Part shown: piece by piece, positions 1 through 5,367 of the stretch
How the letters are laid out: each line of letters opens with the position of its first letter
Position numbering within the stretch: the first letter of the stretch is position 1
Source of the DNA: an uncultured Chthoniobacterales bacterium
GTDB taxonomy: Bacteria; Verrucomicrobiota; Verrucomicrobiae; Chthoniobacterales; UBA10450
Direction of reading: 5' to 3'
NCBI GenBank assembly: GCA_955652855.1
Contig: CATPCN010000521.1
Location: 1 to 5,367 of the forward strand
DNA length: 5,367 nucleotides
Notes under the pieces: model-generated
Databases searched by the model: none
What the model saw: the letters and a program-made list of their open reading frames with translations, nothing else
Told to the model about the DNA's origin: nothing
Made by a program: the position numbers and the translations under genes

Positions 1-1832
1 GTTTCGGCATCGGTGATTTCCGAAACGTGCCCGAGACCGGCATGATTCAGGTGCTCAAAAAGCGGCGCGAGAAATCGTTTACGCGCCTCCGCTTTTGCCG
101 CCGCGGTGTCGCCACGAACGCGCACCCAAGCTTCGACGAACGGTCCCATTAACCACGGCCAAACCGTGCCTTGATGATAACATCCGTCGCGTTGTGCGGG
201 ACCGCCGCAATAATATGCCGTGTAACCGGTCTCGCCTGGCGCAAGCGAACGCAGCCCAAGCGGCGTGAGCAATTTTGCTTCGACCGCGTTAATCATTCGC
301 TGCGCTTTGTCCGGCGGGAGCTCAATCAAGGGCAGGCCGCCCACCGCGAAAACTTGGTTCGGCCGAAAGGTAAGATCGACATTGCCCTTTTCGTGATTGC
401 AATCCACGACATCGGCGAGGTAACCGCCTTCTTCATTCCAAAAACGCGTTTCGAATGCGGCGCGCGCGTTTTTTAGAATCGGTTCCCATCGCGAAGAGAA
501 TTGCGCGCCGAACGCGAGCGCGTTCAGCCAAAGTGCCTGAATTTCCACGGGCTTGCCGATGCGCGCGGTGATTTCGCGCCCGTCCACGCGTGCATCCATC
601 CAAGTGAGTTGCTGGCCGGTTTCGCCCGCCGAAAGCAAACCATCCTCATCGGCGCGAATGCCAAAACGCGTTCCTTCGAAATAACCGGTCAAGATTGCTT
701 CCACTGCGCTTTGCAACTTGTCGATCTTGTCACCGCTTGAATCGTCCCCGATCGCGCGCAGAAAATCGTGCACCGCGATCACGTACCAAAGCGATGCATC
801 CACCGAATTGAATTCCGGTGTCTCGTCGCGATCGGGAAAACGGTTCGGCAACATTCCTTGCGAAACAACGCCCGCCCATTCCGCGAGAATATCGCGCGCT
901 TCATCCAGCCGGCCGGTGGCGATGCAAAGTCCGCGCAATGCGATGAATGTGTCGCGACCCCAATCGCCGAACCACGGATAACCGGCAATAATCGTCTTGC
1001 CTTCGCCGCGCTTGACGATGTAAGCGTCGGCCGCGCGATCAAGCGGTGTGGCGAAATTTTTGCGCCGAATCTGCTCGCCGGTTTTAAACAGAGCGAAAAG
1101 CGTTTCGATCGATTCATGATCCGGCGCATGTCCCTCCGCGCTGAACATCAAAACAGCCGGCCCGTTTGAAAGCGTAAATTCAAACGTGCCGGGCGAAGCA
1201 AGGTCTTCGATTGCATCGAGACCGCGCGCCTCTTCCTGCGTGTAGAAAAAATTCCGATACCACGTCGGATCTTCCATGTAGTTGCCGTTCGCGTAAGCAA
1301 TCACTGCCGGCACGCCGTCGTATGGTCGCCAAACGACACGCTCGCCATCTCGCTCCGCCGTGAAACGAAATGCAGAATTCTCGTGGTGCGTGGAATGAAA
1401 ATCACGGCCGGAAAGAAACGGACGCACTTTTAATTTTGTTTCGAAGCCGCTTTCCGGAGCAAGTTTCCACGAGAGCAAAACCGTTGATTGTCCCGGCGCG
1501 ACGAAGAGTTCCTGCTCGACGACCACGTCATCGGAAATGCGATAACGCCAGCGCGGCCACGGTTCGTATTCAAAACTCTCGATCCGAGTCGCGCCGTCGG
1601 GATGAATGACATCCGGTGAGTAGCGCTGTGACGAGATCGCGTACGATCCGTTCATTATTTCCACCCAGGCATCGAACCCGTTCACGAGCACGATGCGCCC
1701 CGCCGGCGGCGTCGTTGCGGTCAAAAGCAGTGCGTGATAACGGCGCGTCCGAATTCCAGAGACGGTCCCACTGGCGAAACCGCCCAATCCGTCCGCCTCG
1801 AGCCACTCCGCATCGACATCAAATGAATTCAT
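1..1832 (-). CDS. Glycogen debranching enzyme (amylo-alpha-1,6-glucosidase), 3' end cut by window
   Basis: Reading the minus strand from the ATG at 1832 gives an uninterrupted 610-codon frame that is still open at the window edge. The N-terminal part (about residues 8-230) matches the GDE N-terminal domain, with EWLEADGLGGFASGTVSGIR at 9-28 followed by TRRYHALLL. The C-terminal part (about 270-610) is the (alpha/alpha)6-barrel catalytic domain of the amylo-alpha-1,6-glucosidase family. Its family blocks are GYPWFGDWGRDTFIALRGL near 284-302, LPNRFPD near 328, FNSVDASLWY near 341, LTWMDA near 409, GKPVEIQALWLNAL near 426, FRPNQVFAV near 489, and YHQGTVWPWLMGPFVEAW near 552. The frame ends in GLGHVSEITDAE, so only a few dozen C-terminal residues should be missing. 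The enzyme hydrolyses alpha-1,6 branch stubs of glycogen in the cytoplasm. The catalytic acids are probably the Asp of DWGRD and the Glu of HVSE, by analogy with eukaryotic GDE. The start is bounded by an in-frame stop at 1845-1847; GTG at 1835 is the only alternative. No signal peptide is seen. Family assignment is firm; substrate preference is inferred. Confidence 0.95.
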   Translation of the reverse strand, partial: MNSFDVDAEWLEADGLGGFASGTVSGIRTRRYHALLLTATTPPAGRIVLVNGFDAWVEIMNGSYAISSQRYSPDVIHPDGATRIESFEYEPWPRWRYRISDDVVVEQELFVAPGQSTVLLSWKLAPESGFETKLKVRPFLSGRDFHSTHHENSAFRFTAERDGERVVWRPYDGVPAVIAYANGNYMEDPTWYRNFFYTQEEARGLDAIEDLASPGTFEFTLSNGPAVLMFSAEGHAPDHESIETLFALFKTGEQIRRKNFATPLDRAADAYIVKRGEGKTIIAGYPWFGDWGRDTFIALRGLCIATGRLDEARDILAEWAGVVSQGMLPNRFPDRDETPEFNSVDASLWYVIAVHDFLRAIGDDSSGDKIDKLQSAVEAILTGYFEGTRFGIRADEDGLLSAGETGQQLTWMDARVDGREITARIGKPVEIQALWLNALAFGAQFSSRWEPILKNARAAFETRFWNEEGGYLADVVDCNHEKGNVDLTFRPNQVFAVGGLPLIELPPDKAQRMINAVEAKLLTPLGLRSLAPGETGYTAYYCGGPAQRDGCYHQGTVWPWLMGPFVEAWVRVRGDTAAAKAEARKRFLAPLFEHLNHAGLGHVSEITDAE

Positions 1833-1906
1833 CACAAGTAGTCTTCACAATCGGCGCTTGTCGCGACGTGTATGCTTTTGACATCTTCGCTGACAAATAT
1901 CGAGCC
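1833..1906. promoter_or_regulatory. Divergent intergenic region between debranching enzyme and FMN reductase
   Basis: These 74 bp separate the divergent starts at 1832 (minus) and 1907 (plus), so any promoters for both genes should lie here or slightly inside the coding sequences. On the minus strand, TTGTCA (1896-1891) sits 16 bp before CATACA (1874-1869), a possible but weak sigma70-like pair with a good -35 and a 3/6 -10. On the plus strand there is a perfect TTGACA at 1878-1883, but no -10 hexamer at a usable distance before the ATG, so it is probably chance. Neither start has a convincing Shine-Dalgarno; GAAGA about 9 bases before 1832 is the best candidate. No clear operator palindrome was seen. 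Confidence 0.35.
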
Positions 1907-2488
1907 ATGGATTCCAAATCGATTAATCGCCCTGTGTTTGTGCCGGTCGTTCTCGGCACCTCGCGCCAAGGTAGAATGAGCGAACCGGCTGCCCGTTTTG
2001 TTTTCAAGCAAGTTTCGCAACGCACGGAGATCGAGACCCAGTACATCGACATAAGAAACATTCCGCTTCGATCCGACGATGCCGGCGAGGCATTGAAGGA
2101 TCCGAAATTTTCCGCGCTCGTCACGCGGGCGGATGCGCTCATCCTCGTCGTGCCGGAATACAATCATAGTTTTCCCGGTCTTCTGAAGCATCTCCTCGAC
2201 ACAAACTTGGAGGAATACATTCACAAGGCCGTTGGTATTTGCGGCGTGTCGGCCGGTCCGTTCGGCGGAGCGCGCATGATCGAGAACTTAATTCCCGTTC
2301 TTCGCGAGCTCGGTCTCGTTTCGATCTTCAACGACGTAAATTTCTCGCTCGCGCGTGAGCTGTTCGATCCAGCGACTGGCGAGATTCGCGATCCGAATTA
2401 CACACGCCGCGCTGACAAATTTCTCGACGAGCTCATCTGGATGGCGCGCGTTCTTCGTTTTGGCCGCGAAAATTTATCTTCTGCCTGA
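1907..2488 (+). CDS. NAD(P)H-dependent FMN reductase family protein
   Basis: This 193-residue protein has the flavodoxin-like fold of the NADPH-dependent FMN reductase family, which includes azoreductase-, ChrR- and ArsH-like quinone, chromate or flavin reductases. The FMN phosphate-binding loop is VVLGTSRQGRMSEPAA at residues 14-29. The flavin-contacting motif PEYNHSFPGLLKHLLD is at 83-98, and the glycine-rich GVSAGPFGGARMIENL lies at 113-128. Length is typical for the family. It would act in the cytoplasm, reducing FMN or a quinone/xenobiotic with NAD(P)H; the true substrate cannot be read from sequence. I chose ATG 1907 because it places the FMN loop 14 residues from the start, as in relatives. 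The same frame is open upstream to 1616 (an ATG at 1823 is possible), but that extension lies antisense to the debranching enzyme and carries no family signal. The TGA stop at 2486-2488 shares its A with the ATG of the downstream cyclase, so the two are probably co-transcribed and translationally coupled. Confidence 0.93.
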   Translation: MDSKSINRPVFVPVVLGTSRQGRMSEPAARFVFKQVSQRTEIETQYIDIRNIPLRSDDAGEALKDPKFSALVTRADALILVVPEYNHSFPGLLKHLLDTNLEEYIHKAVGICGVSAGPFGGARMIENLIPVLRELGLVSIFNDVNFSLARELFDPATGEIRDPNYTRRADKFLDELIWMARVLRFGRENLSSA

Positions 2489-3216
2489 TGCCGAGCGCCA
2501 TGACTAAGCCGCGTTTTTTTTCGCTGCGAGCAAAAGTTACGCTCGCGATGGCATTCGTCGCTGCGCTCGTCGTCGTCGCCATTCTCGGAACAAATTTCCA
2601 TTTCCGGCGCGCGCAGTTATTGCAAGAATTCCAAGCTTTCGTTCGCGGCGTCGCAGGGACGACGGCGCTTGCACTGAACGGCGACGAGATCTCCGCAATT
2701 CGAAATGACAGCGATGCGAGCTCGCCGGCGTTTCAGCGCGCGCGCAAACTTCTCGATGAAGCCCGCCGCATCAACGGGCTGGCCGAACAAGAGCTCTATA
2801 TTCTCAGGCCGCTCACCGGCGGGTCAATTTTCGAGACCGAGTTCGTCGTCATGTTGCGACGCGACACGTTCATCGGGCATCATTACATGATTCCGCCGTC
2901 AAACAGCGCGCAATTCATGAACGCCTGGAATTCTCGCGCGCCGGCGAGCACCGACATTTATCGCGACGAAAATGGACGTTGGATCAGCGGCTACGCGCCG
3001 GTCTTCAATCATGCCGGCGACCCGGTCGCGATTGTCGAAGCGGACGCTGAGATCAGTCGCTTCATCGCGAAGCAGCGCAACGAACTTCTGGTCGGTCTCG
3101 GCGCTTTTTGTGTCGCTATGATTCCCGGCTTGCTTCTTGCCGGAAGCATCACGCGCGGTTTGAACAAACTTTCTGCCGGTATGCAGCGCTTCAAATCTGG
3201 CGATCATCAGGTTTAG
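2488..3216 (+). CDS. N-terminal fragment of the cyclase: TM-sensor-TM-half HAMP
   Basis: This 242-residue fragment starts at ATG 2488, overlapping the reductase TGA by one base; an alternative ATG lies at 2500 (MTKPRFF). Residues 18-36 form a hydrophobic first membrane segment preceded by basic residues. Residues about 37-198 form an extracytoplasmic sensor region ending in ISGYAPVFNHAGDPVAIVEA (167-186), typical of the Cache/PDC-like fold found in many cyclase and chemoreceptor sensors. Residues about 200-218 are the second membrane segment. From 219 on the sequence is the first half of a HAMP domain (SITRGLNKLSAGMQRF, then SGD), cut by TAG after residue 242. An eight-T run (2514-2521) lies in codons 9-11. 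As it stands the product would be a membrane anchor and sensor without an output domain. The ligand is unknown. Confidence 0.7.
   Translation: MPSAMTKPRFFSLRAKVTLAMAFVAALVVVAILGTNFHFRRAQLLQEFQAFVRGVAGTTALALNGDEISAIRNDSDASSPAFQRARKLLDEARRINGLAEQELYILRPLTGGSIFETEFVVMLRRDTFIGHHYMIPPSNSAQFMNAWNSRAPASTDIYRDENGRWISGYAPVFNHAGDPVAIVEADAEISRFIAKQRNELLVGLGAFCVAMIPGLLLAGSITRGLNKLSAGMQRFKSGDHQV
3214..3216 (+). other. In-frame TAG interrupting the HAMP domain
   Basis: The stop lies between Val codons in the run GDHQV-TAG-VNVMTRDELQEL, without any frame change. HAMP domains normally have a charged or polar residue here, so a one-base change from AAG, CAG or GAG would explain it. TAG also ends the cyclase frame at 3933-3935, so there is no sign of genome-wide amber reassignment. 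Confidence 0.85.
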
Positions 3217-3300
3217 GTAAACGTCATGACGCGCGATGAGCTGCAGGAATTGGGCACCGTGTTTAATGAAATGATCGTCTCGTTAGGCGAAAAGCTCGCG

Positions 3301-3308
3301 CTGCTTCC
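3301..3308 (+). other. Frameshift site between HAMP and cyclase domains
   Basis: Upstream of here the HAMP helix (FNEMIVSLGEKLAL) is in the frame of position 2488. Downstream the sequence SYVSRFTSEAVRRSRDDPDW and the whole cyclase domain are in the frame of position 3306. The downstream frame is open only from 3270, after a TGA at 3267-3269. Loss of a single base close to 3304/3305 is the simplest explanation. No long homopolymer or canonical slippery heptamer is present at the junction. Confidence 0.8.
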
Positions 3309-3335
3309 TACGTTTCCCGCTTTACCTCCGAAGCC

Positions 3336-3935
3336 GTGCGCCGCAGCCGCGATGATCCCGATTGGCTCGCTGGGTCCGAGCGGGAAGTCACGGTGCTCTT
3401 TGCCGATCTGCGCGGCTTTACCAGTTGGTGCGAGACGCGCGAGGCGCCGTTGCTTGTGCGTGAACTGAATCGGTTGCTCGCAGTGCAAGCTGACGTCGTG
3501 ATTTCCGCAGGCGGCGACGTTGATAAATTTATCGGCGACGCGGTCATGGCGGTTTTTTTGGATGGCGAAGGCGGCGCCCAACGAATTTTCGATTGCGCTG
3601 AGCAACTGATCGAGCGCATCCGGCGCGAAACGGAAATGGAAGGCTGGCCGCTTGCTCTCGGCGTGGGCATTCATCGCGGTCCCGCCATCGTCGGCTCGAT
3701 CGGGTCGATCACGCGCCGCGATTTCACGGCGATTGGTCACACCGTTAATCTTGCTTCCCGGCTTTGCGATCGCGCTAAGCCGTGGGAAATTTTAGTGAGC
3801 GAAAGTTTTTACCGGATGTTGTCCGCCGAAACGCGTGCGCTTTTTGCGCAGACCGAACCGATGCAATTCAAACACGTCACCAAGGCGATCGGGACGTATC
3901 GGTTCGCGGCGCGCGCGGAATCATTCGTCTCTTAG
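3336..3935 (+). CDS. C-terminal fragment of the cyclase: class III adenylate cyclase catalytic domain
   Basis: The fragment is given from the first usable start in this frame, GTG 3336 (199 residues), although cyclase-family sequence is already visible from 3306. It carries a complete class III catalytic domain. The metal-binding Asp residues are in LFADLRGF (D24) and KFIGD (D68). The adenine-selecting Lys is K64 in DVDKFIGDAVMA. The second substrate-specifying residue is T131 in RDFTAIGHTVNLASRL. The transition-state Asn and Arg are N138 and R142. Lys plus Thr is the class IIIb adenylate cyclase pattern, so the product should be cAMP rather than cGMP. The domain normally works as a dimer with shared active sites. 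If translated alone it would be a soluble cyclase without its sensor. There is no clear ribosome binding site before 3336, so independent translation is doubtful. The stop TAG (3933-3935) overlaps the stop of the convergent gene. Confidence 0.85.
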   Translation: MRRSRDDPDWLAGSEREVTVLFADLRGFTSWCETREAPLLVRELNRLLAVQADVVISAGGDVDKFIGDAVMAVFLDGEGGAQRIFDCAEQLIERIRRETEMEGWPLALGVGIHRGPAIVGSIGSITRRDFTAIGHTVNLASRLCDRAKPWEILVSESFYRMLSAETRALFAQTEPMQFKHVTKAIGTYRFAARAESFVS

Positions 3936-5367
3936 TCGATCGCTTCCGCCAGCAGCTCCGCCATGTGCTTTGCGCGCACGGGCGAAAGATCGTGAATTTG
4001 ATGACGACAACTGGTTCCGGATGCGACCACAACGGCGCCGGGCGGTTGCTTGTCGATCTTGTCGAGCAAATGTGCCGCGACTTGAAGTGAGAGCTCGTAT
4101 TTTTCCGCGAGCATGCCGAAGGCGCCGGCCATTCCGCAGCAACCGGTGTCGAGCAAAGTCGCCTTTCTTCCGGGCAATCGTTCCACCAATCTTGCCATGA
4201 AACCAGGATTGAGGAGCGACTTTGCGTGGCAATGCGCGTGGATCGCGACGTTTTCGATTCGCGAATTGAATTGTACCGCTTTCGATTCGCGCGCGAGCAA
4301 ATCATCCACAAATGTTTCGAAGAGAAAACAACGCCGGCCGACGTCTTCCGCGTTTGCCAAGTTCAGCTCGCGATAATCTTCGACGAACATCGAGTAGCAC
4401 GATGGCTCGAGAAAAACGATTGGCACCGAGCCATCGATCTCGTTGACAAGATCGACATTAATTTTTCCAAGCTTTGCCGCGGCATCGAGATTGCCCTGAC
4501 TGAACGCCGGCCGTCCGCAACAGCGGCGATTTTTCACGAGTGAAACTTCGAAGCCGAGCGCTTCGAGAACTTTCACCGCCGCCCTGCCGATGTGCGGCTC
4601 GTTGTAACGAACGAACGTATCGTCCCACAAAATCACTTTACCGCGCGAATGCGCCGCGCCGTTTCGCCGCGCATGTTTTGCAAACCAGCGATCGAAACGC
4701 TCGCTCGCGTAATGCGACAACGAACGTTTCGCCGAAAGTCCGAGCGTTTTTTCCATGAGCGCGCGGAGCGGTGCAAGATCGACAATTGCATTTGCAAGCG
4801 ACGGCCAGGCGCAACCAATTCGCCCGAGAAGATCCGCCGCGCTCAAAACGCGTTCGCGCAATGGCAAACCATCGCGCCGATGCCGTGCGTGGAGCATTTC
4901 GGCTTTGAGCAACGCGAGATTGACGTTTGATGGACATTCCGGCGTGCAACCTTTGCACGAGAGACAATTGCTGAGCGCAGCGTCGAGTTCGGTGGAGCGA
5001 AGTGGATCATGTCCCTTGGCGCGCAATTCCAGCGCTGCGCGAATAATGTTCGCGCGTCCGCGCGTCGACATGACTTCGTCGCCGGTCGCGAGAAATGTCG
5101 GGCACATCGTCGGCGCGTCTTTGCGACAACCGCCGCAGCCGTTGCACTGCTCGAGATTACCGATAAAGGAACGGTCTTTGAACGCAAACGCGAGTCGCGG
5201 TGCGAAAGGAAGCTCGATCGGGTGCTCGAAATTTTCGCGGAAGTGATTGTCGATCTTGTGCCGGCCGTCGCTCAGAATTTTTCCCGGGTTGAAAATATTT
5301 TTCGGATCGAACATCTTTTTGATTTCGCGCATTAGGCCAAGCAGTTCGTCGCCAAGTTGATCGCGCA
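3932..5367 (-). CDS. FAD- and Fe-S-binding D-2-hydroxyacid dehydrogenase (YdiJ-like), C-terminal part; 5' end beyond window
   Basis: The minus-strand frame is open from the window edge to TAA at 3932-3934, giving 477 visible residues. ATG 5330-5332 is an internal Met, because upstream codons read RDQLGDELLGL directly into it. The visible protein starts with the tail of the FAD-linked oxidase C-terminal domain (FDPKNIFNPGKIL). Numbering from Met 5332, a two-cluster ferredoxin-like domain follows: CNGCGGC plus CP (Cys 63, 66, 69, 77) and the classic CLSCKGCTPECP (Cys 123, 126, 129, 133), probably binding two 4Fe-4S clusters. Two CCG-type cysteine-rich domains come next: CCGRP (271-275) with EPSC (Cys 312), then HCHAKSLL (Cys 368), GCCGMAGAFG (397-406) and GTSCRHQIHDLS (Cys 442). 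This is the fused GlcD/Dld plus GlcF layout of YdiJ-type proteins, usually around 950-1000 residues. Such enzymes oxidise D-lactate, glycolate or D-2-hydroxyglutarate and pass electrons via Fe-S clusters to a quinone or other acceptor at the membrane. The specific substrate cannot be assigned here because the substrate and FAD domain is outside. Confidence 0.93.
   Translation of the reverse strand, partial: RDQLGDELLGLMREIKKMFDPKNIFNPGKILSDGRHKIDNHFRENFEHPIELPFAPRLAFAFKDRSFIGNLEQCNGCGGCRKDAPTMCPTFLATGDEVMSTRGRANIIRAALELRAKGHDPLRSTELDAALSNCLSCKGCTPECPSNVNLALLKAEMLHARHRRDGLPLRERVLSAADLLGRIGCAWPSLANAIVDLAPLRALMEKTLGLSAKRSLSHYASERFDRWFAKHARRNGAAHSRGKVILWDDTFVRYNEPHIGRAAVKVLEALGFEVSLVKNRRCCGRPAFSQGNLDAAAKLGKINVDLVNEIDGSVPIVFLEPSCYSMFVEDYRELNLANAEDVGRRCFLFETFVDDLLARESKAVQFNSRIENVAIHAHCHAKSLLNPGFMARLVERLPGRKATLLDTGCCGMAGAFGMLAEKYELSLQVAAHLLDKIDKQPPGAVVVASGTSCRHQIHDLSPVRAKHMAELLAEAID

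Larger units (their letters stand above)
2488..3935 (+). pseudogene. Membrane-bound class III adenylate cyclase with sensor and HAMP domains, broken by a stop and a frameshift
   Basis: Taken together the region encodes one recognisable protein of about 482 residues: TM1, extracytoplasmic sensor, TM2, HAMP linker and class III nucleotide cyclase domain. Two lesions interrupt it. First, an in-frame TAG at 3214-3216 falls in the middle of the HAMP domain; the same frame continues after it with VNVMTRDELQELGTVFNEM, the second HAMP half. Second, around 3301-3308 the coding frame changes; adding one base near 3304/3305 would join EKLAL to SYVSRFTSEAV, the usual entry into a cyclase domain. Beyond these the domains look intact and all catalytic residues survive, suggesting very recent decay or sequencing/assembly errors. 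The intact protein would sense an extracellular or periplasmic signal and make cAMP. It begins on the last base of the FMN reductase gene and ends in a 4-bp stop-codon overlap with the convergent dehydrogenase gene. A natural split into separate receptor and cyclase proteins is possible but would leave half a HAMP domain on each side. Confidence 0.75.

Noticed and set aside
1878..1883. Perfect TTGACA as a -35 box for the FMN reductase
   Set aside because: No -10-like hexamer lies 15-19 bp downstream, and the start codon follows too closely to leave a normal leader.
1616..1906. In-frame upstream extension of the FMN reductase to 290 residues
   Set aside because: It lies antisense to the conserved start of the debranching enzyme, is rich in Arg/Ser without family similarity, and would push the FMN loop about 110 residues from the N-terminus, unlike relatives.
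1832..2224. 130-codon minus-strand frame ending at the debranching enzyme start
   Set aside because: It is the reverse complement of the FMN reductase coding region and has no recognisable motifs.
3300..3310. Programmed ribosomal frameshifting to join the two cyclase halves
   Set aside because: No X-XXY-YYZ heptamer or downstream pseudoknot is evident, and ribosomes would already have stopped at the TAG 90 bases earlier.
3213..3740. 175-codon minus-strand open frame opposite the cyclase
   Set aside because: It is antisense to well-conserved HAMP/cyclase sequence and shows no recognisable domain; it looks like a chance opening in GC-rich coding DNA.
3915..3949. Inverted repeat GCGGAA/TTCCGC around the convergent stops as a bidirectional terminator
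   Set aside because: The stem is only 6 bp with a loop of more than 20 bases and no T-tract on either strand, so it would not form a credible intrinsic terminator.
4755..5246. 163-codon plus-strand open frame
   Set aside because: It is antisense to the Fe-S cluster region of the dehydrogenase, with a low-complexity Arg/Ser/Ala composition typical of shadow frames.

Overview
The window is about 5.4 kb of densely coding, moderately GC-rich bacterial DNA holding four genes and almost no intergenic space. Two genes run off the window ends. I see no RNA genes, insertion sequences, CRISPR arrays or integration sites. Starts lack strong Shine-Dalgarno sequences. The gene types (archaeal/bacterial-type glycogen debranching enzyme, sensor-HAMP-class III cyclase, fused FAD/Fe-S dehydrogenase) and base composition would fit a soil heterotroph, for example a member of Verrucomicrobiota. 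That assignment is a guess from general character; no marker gene is present.

Layout: (1) Positions 1-1832, minus strand: a glycogen debranching enzyme (amylo-alpha-1,6-glucosidase) with its start inside the window and its last few dozen residues beyond position 1. (2) Positions 1833-1906: a 74-bp gap between divergent starts, the only place for the two promoters. (3) Positions 1907-2488, plus strand: a 193-residue NAD(P)H-dependent FMN reductase of the flavodoxin-like fold. (4) Positions 2488-3935, plus strand, sharing one base with the reductase stop: a membrane-bound class III adenylate cyclase (TM, extracytoplasmic sensor, TM, HAMP, catalytic domain). It is interrupted by an in-frame TAG in the HAMP domain and by a frameshift about 90 bp later, so it reads as two fragments. 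All catalytic motif residues of the cyclase domain are intact. (5) Positions 3932-5367, minus strand, convergent with the cyclase and overlapping its stop by 4 bp: the C-terminal half of a large FAD- and Fe-S-binding D-2-hydroxyacid dehydrogenase (YdiJ-like fusion of GlcD/Dld and GlcF modules). Its FAD-binding N-terminus lies beyond the right end.

Functionally the window mixes carbon storage (glycogen debranching), flavin reduction, cAMP signalling and respiratory-chain-linked hydroxyacid oxidation. Only the reductase and cyclase look like a transcriptional unit. The other two genes are merely adjacent as far as the sequence shows. The most notable observation is the doubly broken cyclase: a recent pseudogene, a pair of sequence errors, or less likely a split receptor/cyclase. 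I did not find convincing evidence of a new biological system.
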